This document shows, one piece after another, positions 47,698-57,020 of a DNA stretch of 64,000 bases. This DNA comes from Candidatus Latescibacterota bacterium (GTDB lineage Bacteria > Latescibacterota > UBA2968 > UBA8231), in the NCBI GenBank assembly GCA_022827835.1, contig JAJEIO010000049.1, forward strand, positions 1 through 64,000. The letters run 5' to 3'. Position 1 is the stretch's first letter. Each line of letters begins with the position of its first letter. The notes beneath the pieces were generated by a model, which saw only the letters and a program-made list of their open reading frames with translations, had not been told where the DNA came from and did no database searches. Both the position numbers and the translations under genes were made by a program.

Positions 47698-48816
47698 CTA
47701 CCCCCCAAGCTCCAGCACTTCCCTAACTCGCTCCGCCAAGAGTTCCTCGTCGCCGTCGGACACCGTGGGCATGGACAAGTGAAGCTGGCCCGGGGCCGCT
47801 GAGAGCCAGACCGAAGGATTGCCGTTGCGCAAAGCGATCTCGATCTCGGCGGCGGTTTGGCCGAGCGCTTGTTCGTCCAAGGTCAGGGTCAGGGAAGCGC
47901 CATTGACGGAGCTTTGCACGTGGGGCAATTCGCCTAAGTGCTGACGCACGGTCTCGGCGCGGCGAGTGTCGCTTTGATTGCGGGCGTCGTGGTCCATGGC
48001 TAGCCAGCGGCGCAGGGCCACGACCACGCCGACGACCTCTTGGCGGTCAATCTTGAGCGGGCGGCCAACCCCTTCTAGGTCGCGAGTTTCAAAGCAGGCG
48101 AAGCTGTGCAAATGGGCCGCGGCGATTAAGTCGGCGCGGCCGCAGAGAATGCCCGAAGAGTTGGGTGCGCCTACGTACTTGGCACCATAGCCGACTAGGT
48201 CGGCCCCGGCTTCGATGTAGCGGGTCAAGCCGTCGAGGGGATAGACGCGGAAGGCCGCGTCCACGAAGACCGGGACGTCGCGGGCGTGGGCGATGGCAAT
48301 GGCCTCGGCTAGCGGGACGATGGCGGCTTCGTTGTCGATGGCTGGGTAGAGCAGGGCGGCGGTTTGGGGGCCGATGGCTGCGGCGAGTTCGTCGGCTGTG
48401 GTGCCTTGCTCCGTGCCCGCCTCTACGAGGGTGACGCCGGGCAAGCGCACCACGCGGTCGTATTTGTAGCGCTGGGCCTTTTGGATGACCACTTGGTTGG
48501 GCATGCCGGTCGAATCGGGCAGGCGGGCCATTTTCTCTGGGTCTGAGCCGGTGATGCAGGCGGCCGTGCCGAGGACCAACGCGGCTGCGCAGCCAGGGGT
48601 AATCAGCGCGGCCTCGGACCCGAGCAGGTCGGCGACGATCCGCCCCGTGCTCGCCAAGAAGGCGTCCATGTCAACGTAGTAGCGGCCAGCCAGTTCCATA
48701 GCGGCGATGATGTCCAGGTGGGGGGACGATCCCCCTAAGAGGGTGCGCGGGCCGAGGGCGTTGATTACGGGTGTCGCCCCCATATCCGCATACAGTGCGC
48801 GGGCTTCTTCACTCAT
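47698..48816 (-). CDS. SelA-like PLP-dependent enzyme (glucosaminate ammonia-lyase type)
   Basis: 372 residues from the ATG at 48816, which overlaps the sppA-like stop by 8 bases. Features are 'GATPVINALGPRTLLGGSSP' (start of the SelA/DgaE family), 'ALITPGCAAALVLGTAA', 'VPVFVDAAFRVYPLDG' and the PLP-binding Lys in 'LVGYGAKYVGAPNSSG'. At 372 residues, and lacking the SelA N-terminal domain, it is more like D-glucosaminate-6-phosphate ammonia-lyase or a related lyase than true selenocysteine synthase. The nearby selB makes a Sec role worth testing. Confidence 0.7.
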   Translation of the reverse strand: MSEEARALYADMGATPVINALGPRTLLGGSSPHLDIIAAMELAGRYYVDMDAFLASTGRIVADLLGSEAALITPGCAAALVLGTAACITGSDPEKMARLPDSTGMPNQVVIQKAQRYKYDRVVRLPGVTLVEAGTEQGTTADELAAAIGPQTAALLYPAIDNEAAIVPLAEAIAIAHARDVPVFVDAAFRVYPLDGLTRYIEAGADLVGYGAKYVGAPNSSGILCGRADLIAAAHLHSFACFETRDLEGVGRPLKIDRQEVVGVVVALRRWLAMDHDARNQSDTRRAETVRQHLGELPHVQSSVNGASLTLTLDEQALGQTAAEIEIALRNGNPSVWLSAAPGQLHLSMPTVSDGDEELLAERVREVLELGG

Positions 48817-51142
48817 AGGTTTTCTCTCCATACAGCCCCACAGGGCTCGGTACATGGTTGGCGGGAACCAGCAACAAGGGCAAGCCATTGTGCTGGAGGC
48901 GAAATTGCAGGTAGTCGAGTTCGGGGGTGGGCTGCGCGGCGAGGCCCAAAAGTCGCGGGCGGAAAAGCGCGGACGAAAACAGCTTGGGCCGGGGCCGCTC
49001 CAGCAGCTCAACGGTCTCGTCCGCCGACAGTCCGATTTTTTCCTTGGCTAGGACGATGGCCGTTTCGAGACCGCCGATTCGGTCGGCGAGGCCGAGTTGC
49101 ACGGCGCGATGGCCGCTCCAGACGCGGCCTTGGGCTATGACTTCGACTGAGTCCGGCGCGATGTGGCGGCTGCTGGCCACCTTGGCGACGAAGTCCTCGT
49201 ACAGCGAGCGGATGGTGTGTTCCATGCGCGCACTTTCGTCTTCAGTGAAAGTGCGGTCTGGCAAGCGCAGGCCGAGCAGGGGCAGGGTCATGCCAAAAGG
49301 CAAGTCTGCGTGGCGGCCCACCTGCACGCGGCTCGTGCTCAGGCCGAGCTTTTCCTTGAGTCCTTTGTTGTACGCCCAGCCGGCAATGACCCCAATCGAG
49401 CCGGTGATGGTGTTGGGCGCGGTGACGATTGCATCGCCGGGCAGCGAGATCATGTACCCACCCGAAGCCGCGAGGTAGCCCTGCGAGACGATGATGGGCT
49501 TGCGCTCGCGGCATTGCAGCACGGCGTCGGCCACGAGAGCCGAGGGCAGGATGTCGCCGCCTGGAGAATCCACGCGCAGCACCACGGCGTCCGCGTCTGC
49601 ACAGGCTGAGGCAATCTCGCCGACGAGGCGGCGCGCACCCATGCCGGTGTCCATGGCGCAGACGCCGAGTGCATAGACGATGGCAATGCGCTTGCGCTGT
49701 CCCCAGCGCCGGTCGGCTGGTCGCATGTACGAATCGGCTTCGACAACGGCGAGATCCTCGACCATGCGGTCGATTTCGTTCCAGCGACCGAGGCGATCCA
49801 CTAGTCCGGCGTCGAGGGCCTCTTGTGGCAGGAAGAATGCGGTCTCTTCCACGAGGCGGTCGAAGTGCTCGGGTGCCAACTCGCGAGCGGTGCTGATGTC
49901 GCGGCGGGCGAGGGCGTACCAGTCGTCGAGCAGGGTCGTTAGTTGCTCGCGCTCCCCCTCGGACATGTCGCGACGGACGTACACTTCGGTGGCGGACTTG
50001 TAGCGGAAAAGCCGCCACTCGTCAAAGCCGATCCCGAGCTTGTCCAGCGCATCTTTGAAATACGTGTGCCCCGCCACATAACCCTGCAAGCCGATTGCGC
50101 CAGCCGAGTCGAGCACCAAGTGATCGGCCGCCGAAACCCAGTGATAGCCGGAGATATCGACGCGGTCGATGTACACCACGACCCGCTTCCCTCCGGCGCG
50201 GATCTGGCGTAGCTTCTCCCGCAGTTCCCAGCCGAGTGCCGGGCTGATTCGCAGGCCCGAAGCATTGATGGCGAGGCCCTTGATCGCTGGGTCGCGGCGC
50301 GCACGCTCCAATAAGGCAATGAGATTGAGCAGACTCTGCGAGTCGTCGAAGAAAGCATAGCGGCGGTGTTGCACCGGCCTGGACAACTCCACGGAAAGGT
50401 AGCGCGCCCGTGGTCGGAATAGGTTCTCGCGCTGCGCGCCGAGGCGCGCCGCATACGTCTGAAAGGTGCGGCTCTGCGCCCGCGCTTGGAAATCGGCGGC
50501 ACCCAGTCCGATGCGCAAGCCAACGCTTAGGGCGCGGTCTGCGAACAAGCGTCCCGTCAACGCCAGCCCCGGCACTAGCTCGACTACAGCTCCGGTGCTC
50601 CAGAACTCCGTTTCGTCGGTGTGCGCGTAATCCGCATATAGAGTTAGCCGCTCATCTCCCCAGGGACGCAGAGCGAGATCGACGGCCCCTTCGCGGCCCT
50701 CGTTTGCAAAAGTCGAAGTGAAGGTGCCTCCTACTGAGAGGCGCGGCCCGGGCCGCCAAATTCCCCCGAAGACCACGTGCCGCACGCTGCCCCATCCCAT
50801 GCTCACCCCGAGACTGAAGTTGCGGTCGCCGCTGCTGAGTCCGGCCCGGTACTCGCGGTCGCGGCGGCCGTTTATCATGCCAAATGCCAAATGGGGCGCG
50901 GCTGTAAAAAGGCCCCACGACTGAGTAGAGTTGCTGTCCGACCAAGCGACTCCCTGCTCCACGCCCTCGACGTAGCTGAGCAGTGCGGGATTGGCGTAGC
51001 CGTAGAGGCCCATGTCGAGCGCACCGGAAGCGGCAAGGGCGAATTCTGTGCGCTCGGCGTAGGAGATAAACGGGGATTGGGCCTTGGCTGCGCCGAATGC
51101 GAGCAGACAGCACAAGGCCGCGCCACAGAGCCGGTGCGACAT
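48809..51142 (-). CDS. sppA: SppA-type signal peptide peptidase with N-terminal beta-barrel-like domain
   Basis: 777 residues with a signal peptide ('LCGAALCCLLAFGAAKA' then QS). Residues about 25-245 alternate short beta strands rich in Gly and aromatics ('LSVGGTFTSTFANEG', 'RLTLYADYAHTDETEF'), like an outer-membrane barrel. Residues 250-730 are a tandem SppA protease: the first half has the general-base Lys in 'RLFRYKSATEVYV', the second the nucleophile in 'GYLAASGGYMISLPGDAI' and 'ANTITGSIGVIAG'. SppA clears signal peptides in membranes. The barrel-like extension suggests an outer-membrane location instead. Part of the operon with TsaC and the SelA-like gene. Confidence 0.8.
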   Translation of the reverse strand: MSHRLCGAALCCLLAFGAAKAQSPFISYAERTEFALAASGALDMGLYGYANPALLSYVEGVEQGVAWSDSNSTQSWGLFTAAPHLAFGMINGRRDREYRAGLSSGDRNFSLGVSMGWGSVRHVVFGGIWRPGPRLSVGGTFTSTFANEGREGAVDLALRPWGDERLTLYADYAHTDETEFWSTGAVVELVPGLALTGRLFADRALSVGLRIGLGAADFQARAQSRTFQTYAARLGAQRENLFRPRARYLSVELSRPVQHRRYAFFDDSQSLLNLIALLERARRDPAIKGLAINASGLRISPALGWELREKLRQIRAGGKRVVVYIDRVDISGYHWVSAADHLVLDSAGAIGLQGYVAGHTYFKDALDKLGIGFDEWRLFRYKSATEVYVRRDMSEGEREQLTTLLDDWYALARRDISTARELAPEHFDRLVEETAFFLPQEALDAGLVDRLGRWNEIDRMVEDLAVVEADSYMRPADRRWGQRKRIAIVYALGVCAMDTGMGARRLVGEIASACADADAVVLRVDSPGGDILPSALVADAVLQCRERKPIIVSQGYLAASGGYMISLPGDAIVTAPNTITGSIGVIAGWAYNKGLKEKLGLSTSRVQVGRHADLPFGMTLPLLGLRLPDRTFTEDESARMEHTIRSLYEDFVAKVASSRHIAPDSVEVIAQGRVWSGHRAVQLGLADRIGGLETAIVLAKEKIGLSADETVELLERPRPKLFSSALFRPRLLGLAAQPTPELDYLQFRLQHNGLPLLLVPANHVPSPVGLYGEKTYE

Positions 51143-51145
51143 CCG

Positions 51146-51769
51146 CTAATTTTCCTCGACAAACAAGCTTAAATCCCCTTTGCCCTCGCGGATTATCTCG
51201 ACTTGATCCCCCACCAACGACACCACACTCGAAGCCTCCACGGGCAGCGGCCCGCACTCCAAGATTAAATCCACTTGTGGTCCCAACTCTTCCTCCAAGA
51301 CCCACGGCTCGGTTATCACCTCTTGATCGGCGTAGTTGGCGCTGGTGCTCAGGATGGGTTGGCCGAGGGCGCGGACCAAGGCCAGTGGCACTGGGTGATC
51401 GGGAATCCGCAGGCCGACGGTCTTTTGTTTGGTTTGCAGGATGCGCGGCGTCTGGCGAGTGGCTGGCAACACGAAGGTGTACGCTCCCGGCAGACACTGC
51501 TTGAGGATGCGGTGGGCGTAGTTGGAGACGCGGGCGTAGTCGCTGATGTGGGTTAGGTCGGCGCAGACAAAGGACATGGGTTTCTTTTTGTCGCGGCCCT
51601 TGATGCGCTGCACGCGCTCGATTGCTTGCTTGTTGGTGATGTCGCAGCCAAGGCCGTAGATCGTGTCAGTGGGATAGACTATGACGCCGCCTTGGTGGAG
51701 CACCTCGGCGGCGCGCTGGATGTGGCGGCCTTTGAGGCGGTCGGGATGCACGGTCAGTACTTGGCTCAT
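51146..51769 (-). CDS. tsaC: Threonylcarbamoyl-AMP synthase (TsaC/Sua5 family)
   Basis: 207 residues from the ATG at 51769. YrdC-domain features are 'GGVIVYPTDTIYGLGCDITN', 'RIKGRDKKKPMSFVCADL', 'LPGAYTFVLPATRQTPRIL', 'TVGLRIPDHPVPLALV' and 'PILSTSANYADQEV'. It makes threonylcarbamoyl-AMP for t6A37 of tRNA. It starts two bases after the creatininase-like stop and ends three bases before the sppA-like start. Confidence 0.95.
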   Translation of the reverse strand: MSQVLTVHPDRLKGRHIQRAAEVLHQGGVIVYPTDTIYGLGCDITNKQAIERVQRIKGRDKKKPMSFVCADLTHISDYARVSNYAHRILKQCLPGAYTFVLPATRQTPRILQTKQKTVGLRIPDHPVPLALVRALGQPILSTSANYADQEVITEPWVLEEELGPQVDLILECGPLPVEASSVVSLVGDQVEIIREGKGDLSLFVEEN

Positions 51770-51771
51770 TT

Positions 51772-52506
51772 TTAACGCTCCCGGTCTATTTTGGCGACCC
51801 ACGCATCGACGACGGCCGCGATCATGACTTGGCCGTGCTCGGCGTTGGCCGTGTAGCTGTTTTTGGTTTCGTCTTGCTGGCAGTACCATGGCGGATCGTC
51901 GCCGAGGCGGTCTTGCTCGACGAGCTCGGGGCGCGCGGCGAGCAAGAAGGAGGTCTCGTTGTATCCGGCGTGATCGCCTCCAGCCGGGGGACTCGATTCC
52001 GGGAGGATCATAGGCTGCACTTCAATGTGCCCGCCCCAAGAGCCAACCCGGTCCAGCGCGTCGCGGTCGCCCCACCAGCCGCGTGGGTGTCCCTCGGCGA
52101 GCACCTTCTCAACCGCTAGTTCGGCCGCGGCCTTGCTAAAGGCCAAGGCGAGGGGGCCGCCCATGCCTTGGTGCATGATGATGACGTAGGTCTTGCGGAA
52201 GCCCATTTCGATAAAGTTGCGCAGGATGCTCTTGGCCAAGCCGCCAAAGGCGTCGTAATCCGGGTCGATGGTCCCGTCGGCTGGGCCGCCGAGGGCATAG
52301 CCGGTGGGGCCGTAGTCAAACGAAGGGGCAATGACGCAAGGGGTGCGTGCGGCCACGCGGTCGCAGATCTCCTCGACGATGAGGGTGTCGTGGCCGATGG
52401 CCATGTGCGGGCCGTGGGTTTCGATGCAGCCGGCCGGCACGAGCAGGGGATGCCCTTGGGCCACTGCATCGGTGAGTTGGTAGGGACGCAGATGCTTGAG
52501 GTGCAT
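51772..52506 (-). CDS. Creatininase family protein
   Basis: 244 residues from the ATG at 52506, preceded by AAGGAA. Metal ligands are visible in 'LVPAGCIETHGPHMAIGHDT' (E, H, D) and 'YVIIMHQGMGGPLALAF', where the usual NGHGGN is replaced by MHQGMG. 'PAGGDHAGYNETSFLLAA' holds the last Glu. The altered central loop makes it a divergent member. First gene of the TsaC/SppA operon; divergent from selB. Confidence 0.75.
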   Translation of the reverse strand: MHLKHLRPYQLTDAVAQGHPLLVPAGCIETHGPHMAIGHDTLIVEEICDRVAARTPCVIAPSFDYGPTGYALGGPADGTIDPDYDAFGGLAKSILRNFIEMGFRKTYVIIMHQGMGGPLALAFSKAAAELAVEKVLAEGHPRGWWGDRDALDRVGSWGGHIEVQPMILPESSPPAGGDHAGYNETSFLLAARPELVEQDRLGDDPPWYCQQDETKNSYTANAEHGQVMIAAVVDAWVAKIDRER

Positions 52507-52585
52507 GGAGAAGTTCCTTGTTGTAGGCGTGGAATTGGACATAATATAGGCCAGGAAGAGCACGTCAACATAGGACATTGAGCAG

Positions 52586-54487
52586 ATGGCGCACACGGTT
52601 ATTGGTACGGCCGGGCACATTGACCACGGCAAAACTCTGTTGGTCAAGGCGCTGACCGGCATGGATACTGACCAAGCCCCGGAAGAGCGGGCGCGGGGGA
52701 TTACCATTGAACTCGGCTTTGCCTTTTTGGGGGATCAGGCCACGATCATCGACGTGCCCGGCCACGAGCGCTTCGTCAAGACCATGGTGGCCGGCGTCAG
52801 CACCATTGACGTGGCCATGCTGGTCATTGCTGCGGACGACGGCGTGATGCCGCAGTCGCGGGAGCATCTCGACGTGCTGCGGCTTTTGGGGGTCGAGCGC
52901 GGGGTGGTGGTGATCAACAAGGCCGACTTGGTGGAAGAGGAGTGGTTGGACTTGGTGGAGGAGGAGGTGCGGGAGTTTGTGCGTGGGAGTTTTTTGGCGC
53001 AGGCCGAGATTTTTCGCGTCTCTGCGCTCAGCGGCGCGGGTGTTGACTCGCTGCGGCAGCGGCTGTTGGCCATGGTCGAGGACACTGCGGCCAAGCGCAC
53101 AGACGCGCCGTTCCGCCTGCCCGTAGATCGGGCCTTTGGGGTCAAGGGCTTTGGCCTCGTCTGTACGGGCACAGTGCAGGCCGGGGCCTTGGCTGAGGGC
53201 GACCGGGTGGAGATTGCGCCCGAAGGTCGGTCGGCGCGCGTGCGCCGCTTGCAACAGCACGGCGCGACGGTACAAGAGGTGCGGGCCGGCGACCGAGCCG
53301 CAATCAATTTGGCTGGCGTGGAGCAGGGCCAAATCGAGCGCGGGCACTCGCTGGTCGCGTCTGGATTTTTTCGTCCCACACAGATGCTGGACGCCGAGGT
53401 GCAACTCCTTGCGTCAAGCCCCATGACTATGGCATCGCGCACCCGCGTGCGCCTGCACTTGGGCACGCGAGAGATTATGGCGCGGGTCGTGCTCCCCGGT
53501 GGCAAGCCCTTGACGCCTGGGCAGGAGAGTTTTGCGCAGTTGCGCTTGGAGGCTCCCGTAGTGGCGGCGTGGGGCGACCGCTTTGTGCTGCGCCGGTACT
53601 CGCCGGCGCTGACCATTGGCGGCGGCCGCGTGCTCAACCCGCATCCGGCCAAGCACCGGCGCTTCGAGCCAGCACTGCTCGCGCACTTGCAGGCGTTGGC
53701 CCATGCCGATTTGCCTGAAGTAGTAGAGTGCTGGCTCCACCATGCGGATGATCGGCTCAAAGGCCAGCAGGTGCTGGCTGGCGAGTTGGGCATTGGTGTG
53801 GAGCGGTTGGCGGGCTTGACGGACGCGCTTGTAGCGGATGACCGCGCCGTGCGCGTGGTGTCAGAGGGGCAACCGCACGTTCTGCATTTGGACGTGTGTG
53901 AGCACTGGGGCGCGCAGGTCGAGGCTGCGCTGGTGAGCTTTCATCGCGCCCAGCCGCTCAAGTTGGGATTGCCGCGCGAGGAACTACGCAATTTGAGCGC
54001 GCGCTACATCCAGCCCGAACTGTTTGACTGCGTGTTGCGCTACTTGGAGGAAGCAGGGCGGATCGCGCTGGATGGGGCCGTGGTGCGGGCCGCGTCGCAC
54101 AGCATTCGCTTCACCCCAGAGCAAGAGGTGCTAAAGGCGGCTGTGGAGGCGCGGCTCAATACCGAGGATTTCGCCGACTTGCCGACGATGGCCGAACTGG
54201 CCCAAATCCTCGACGCCCCCCTGTCGCAGGTAACGGATATGGTCCAAGCGCTGCAAGCACTAGGGATGGTGGCCGCGTTGGAAGGGGGGTTGCTGATCCA
54301 TGGCGAGGCTCTCGCCCGCGCGCGGACGCTACTGAGCGATTCTCTCAAGCGCGACGGCGAGATTACAGTAGCCGAATTCCGCACGCTGATTGGCAGCAAC
54401 CGCAAATGCGCTATGGCGCTTTTAGGTTACTTCGACGCCGAGGGACTGACGGCGCGGCGGGGAGATGTGCGGGTTTTGGTGGGTTGA
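52586..54487 (+). CDS. selB: Selenocysteine-specific elongation factor SelB
   Basis: 633 residues. GTPase motifs are G1 'GTAGHIDHGKTLLVKALTG', a 'RGITIELGFAFL' switch, G3 'IIDVPGHERFVKTM' and G4 'VVVINKADLVEEEW'. SelB is distinguished from EF-Tu by 'GVMPQSREHLDVLRLLGVER', 'DRAFGVKGFGLVCTGTV' and four winged-helix domains after residue 370 ('LPREELRNLSARYIQPELFD', 'ITVAEFRTLIGSNRKCAMAL'). It delivers Sec-tRNA to UGA codons via SECIS. No selC, selD or recognised selenoprotein gene is seen in this window. Confidence 0.95.
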   Translation: MAHTVIGTAGHIDHGKTLLVKALTGMDTDQAPEERARGITIELGFAFLGDQATIIDVPGHERFVKTMVAGVSTIDVAMLVIAADDGVMPQSREHLDVLRLLGVERGVVVINKADLVEEEWLDLVEEEVREFVRGSFLAQAEIFRVSALSGAGVDSLRQRLLAMVEDTAAKRTDAPFRLPVDRAFGVKGFGLVCTGTVQAGALAEGDRVEIAPEGRSARVRRLQQHGATVQEVRAGDRAAINLAGVEQGQIERGHSLVASGFFRPTQMLDAEVQLLASSPMTMASRTRVRLHLGTREIMARVVLPGGKPLTPGQESFAQLRLEAPVVAAWGDRFVLRRYSPALTIGGGRVLNPHPAKHRRFEPALLAHLQALAHADLPEVVECWLHHADDRLKGQQVLAGELGIGVERLAGLTDALVADDRAVRVVSEGQPHVLHLDVCEHWGAQVEAALVSFHRAQPLKLGLPREELRNLSARYIQPELFDCVLRYLEEAGRIALDGAVVRAASHSIRFTPEQEVLKAAVEARLNTEDFADLPTMAELAQILDAPLSQVTDMVQALQALGMVAALEGGLLIHGEALARARTLLSDSLKRDGEITVAEFRTLIGSNRKCAMALLGYFDAEGLTARRGDVRVLVG

Positions 54488-54502
54488 TTTGGAGGTAAAA
54501 GT

Positions 54503-56914
54503 GTGCATAGGGCTTTGAATATTATTTGGCTAGACGACTCTGCAAGCGGCAAGAGGGAACTGGTAGGCGGTAAGGCGGCTAACCTCAACCAGCTACATAG
54601 TGGCGGACAAGTGCCACTTGGTTTTTGTATCACCGCTAGTGCTACGGCGAGAGTGGTACCGGTGCGGAGTGGTGAAGCATCGCTGCCTCCCGACCTTTAT
54701 GTGGAAATCGAAGCCGCGTACGCGGAACTGGGTGCTCGCTGCGGAACTCCCGAGCTGGCGGTAGCGATCCGATCCTCGGCTGCGGCGGAGGATGGTGCGG
54801 TTAATTCGTTTGCCGGCCAGTATCAGACCCTGTTGAACGTCGTGGGTTTGGATGCCGTGGTGGTGGCGATAGTCGAGTGCGTGGAGGCGGCCTACCGCCC
54901 TCATGCCGTTGCCTACCGCAAGCGCTCAGGGGCCAGTGCAGATGAGGTGAATCTGGCCATTCTCGTGCAGGAGTTCATCGCTGCGGATTCTTCAGCGGTC
55001 GCGTTTACCGCCAATCCAGTTACCAACGACGCAAGCGAGATCGTCATCAATGCATATTGGGGATTGGGAGAAGGGCTAGTCGATGGCAGTTCGGTTCCCG
55101 ACACGTACACCGTGGACAAACGGGAATTGCGGATCAAGACGCGGAGCGTGGCCAAGAAAGAGCGGATGTGCGCCGCCGGGTCCACTGGCACGATCGCGAT
55201 AGACGTGCCAGCAGACAATCGTTCGCGGCCAACTTTAACCGACGAACAGGTCGGTGAGGTCTGCCGTAGTGCGGTTGACTTGGAGGCTCGGATGGGGTGG
55301 CCCGTTGATTTGGAATGTGCTTTTAAGGATGGGAAGCTGTATTTGCTCCAGTGCCGCCCGGTGACGACCCTAGCGCAAGATGGACGAGATTGGTCAGTGG
55401 AATGGGACGATCCCAAAGATGCTGAATTGACTTGGCGCAAGGGGAGTCTGGAAACGCCGCTCGATCAGTCGTTTGAATGGTATTGGATGCAGGGTTGGGC
55501 GAAAGCGCGGCGGGAGACGGGCAGCGGCACGTTACCTATGCGGATCTATGTGAACGGCTACGCATACGAGGCGGAAAAACCCTTCAGGATCGGCAATCGC
55601 AAGGCGCAAGAGGACGCCCGCAAAAAAACGGAGCGCGAGATACCTGAACTCTGGCGAAGTGAATGGCTGCCTGGGCTCAAGCAGAAGCGGACTTATTTCC
55701 GGAGTCTGAATCTATCGGCGCTGTCCAACGACGAGTTGGCCAGCGTGCTGGTCGAAGCACTGCCTTGGTATTGCGAATGCGCGAGAATGCACGCGCATCT
55801 AGGCGGGACCGCGGTCGAGGCCGTTGGGCACTTGGTGGAGTGGTATCGCAAACGGTTCCCCGATGCCGCGGAAAGCGAGCCCTACCGATTGGTACAGGGG
55901 CAGTCAAATTTGAGCGTTGAGAAGGGACACCTCCTGTGGCAGTTGCAACAGCACCTTACTGCCGCCAACGAAGAGCTTCTAAGGGCGGCTTTACAGTCAC
56001 GCAAGAAACAGGGCAGATGGGACGGGCTTGAAGGGACCTTCAAAGAAGTTTTCGACCAGTACTTAGAGACCTATTGGAAAGATACACCGGAATTTCTCGC
56101 CTCCTTGGTCCTCAAATACGCCGAGCAGGGCGTGGAAGATCCGCACGTGAAATTGCGCCAACTGACGGCAGAGCGGGAGCAATTCACCGCGCATGTGCGT
56201 TCGCTGCTGAACAAACAAGAACGCGAGGTTTTCGAGGAACTTTTGCAGGTGGCTCTGGCCAATTATCCGCTGACTGAGGATCACAACTACTGGGTCGATG
56301 GAATCGCCGCGCATTACATATTTCCGCTGTTCGATGAACTGGGCCGCCGAATGATCAAAGGCGGTATCCTCAAGAAGAAGCGGAGTGAGATCAAATACCT
56401 AAAACTGAACGAAATCATCCTCTGGGGATTCGGCGTGCGTCAGCCGTTGCGCGCGCGAGTCGTCGAACGCCAACGGGAATTTGATCGACGGTTGAAACTA
56501 TCGCCGCCAGACTTCCTCGGTGCTTGTGAAGAGCCGCCGACTGAAGAGGAAGATTACCTGTTTTGGGGTCCCTCAACCCCACTTGAGGCACCAAAGGGAG
56601 AGGTACGTGGCGTAGGGGCTTCGCCGGGGATTGTCAGAGGGCGTGCGCGTGTGGCCGTGAATCTGGACAAGGCATTGGAGCTACAGCCGGGAGAGATATT
56701 GGTTTGCAGTACGACCAATCCCCATTGGACGCCGCTTTTCGCCGTTGGGGCAGGATTAGTGAGCGACAGGGGTGGGGCGTTGTGCCATGGGGCGGTCGTC
56801 GCTCGGGAATATGGATTGCCTGCGGTGGTGGGAACTCTGATCGGGACTAAGAAGATTAGAACCGGTCAGTTGATCGAAGTTGATGGCCAAAGCGGGGTGA
56901 TAAAGCTGTTGTGA
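54503..56914 (+). CDS. Rifampin phosphotransferase-like / PEP-synthase-related enzyme
   Basis: 803 residues from a GTG after GGAGG. The N-terminal ATP-grasp domain has 'GGKAANLNQL', 'AVAIRSSAAAEDGAVNSFAG' and 'NAYWGLGEGLVDGSSVPDTY', ending at 'LYLLQCRPVTTL' (about residue 290). A long middle domain (about 300-690) has no TIM barrel. The C-terminal swivelling domain carries the phosphohistidine in 'GGALCHGAVVAREYGLPAVV'. The order ATP-grasp, middle, His is that of rifampin phosphotransferases, not PEP synthase, which ends in a PEP-binding barrel. Whether it inactivates rifamycins is unproven. It ends at a strong terminator. Confidence 0.8.
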   Translation: MHRALNIIWLDDSASGKRELVGGKAANLNQLHSGGQVPLGFCITASATARVVPVRSGEASLPPDLYVEIEAAYAELGARCGTPELAVAIRSSAAAEDGAVNSFAGQYQTLLNVVGLDAVVVAIVECVEAAYRPHAVAYRKRSGASADEVNLAILVQEFIAADSSAVAFTANPVTNDASEIVINAYWGLGEGLVDGSSVPDTYTVDKRELRIKTRSVAKKERMCAAGSTGTIAIDVPADNRSRPTLTDEQVGEVCRSAVDLEARMGWPVDLECAFKDGKLYLLQCRPVTTLAQDGRDWSVEWDDPKDAELTWRKGSLETPLDQSFEWYWMQGWAKARRETGSGTLPMRIYVNGYAYEAEKPFRIGNRKAQEDARKKTEREIPELWRSEWLPGLKQKRTYFRSLNLSALSNDELASVLVEALPWYCECARMHAHLGGTAVEAVGHLVEWYRKRFPDAAESEPYRLVQGQSNLSVEKGHLLWQLQQHLTAANEELLRAALQSRKKQGRWDGLEGTFKEVFDQYLETYWKDTPEFLASLVLKYAEQGVEDPHVKLRQLTAEREQFTAHVRSLLNKQEREVFEELLQVALANYPLTEDHNYWVDGIAAHYIFPLFDELGRRMIKGGILKKKRSEIKYLKLNEIILWGFGVRQPLRARVVERQREFDRRLKLSPPDFLGACEEPPTEEEDYLFWGPSTPLEAPKGEVRGVGASPGIVRGRARVAVNLDKALELQPGEILVCSTTNPHWTPLFAVGAGLVSDRGGALCHGAVVAREYGLPAVVGTLIGTKKIRTGQLIEVDGQSGVIKLL

Positions 56915-56966
56915 TGTAAGCTCCTGTTGGCCTTCACCGCGGCCAACACGGTTGGATGTACACCAC

Positions 56967-56998
56967 AAAGGGCTGCGAGATTGCACTCGCAGCCCTTT
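56967..56998. terminator. Bidirectional intrinsic terminator
   Basis: AAAGGGCTGCGAG and CTCGCAGCCCTTT form a perfect 13-bp stem with a 6-base loop, followed by TGCCTTTTCC on the plus strand. It lies between the convergent genes ending at 56914 and 57021. Confidence 0.9.
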
Positions 56999-57020
56999 GC
57001 CTTTTCCATGTAGCCGTACC

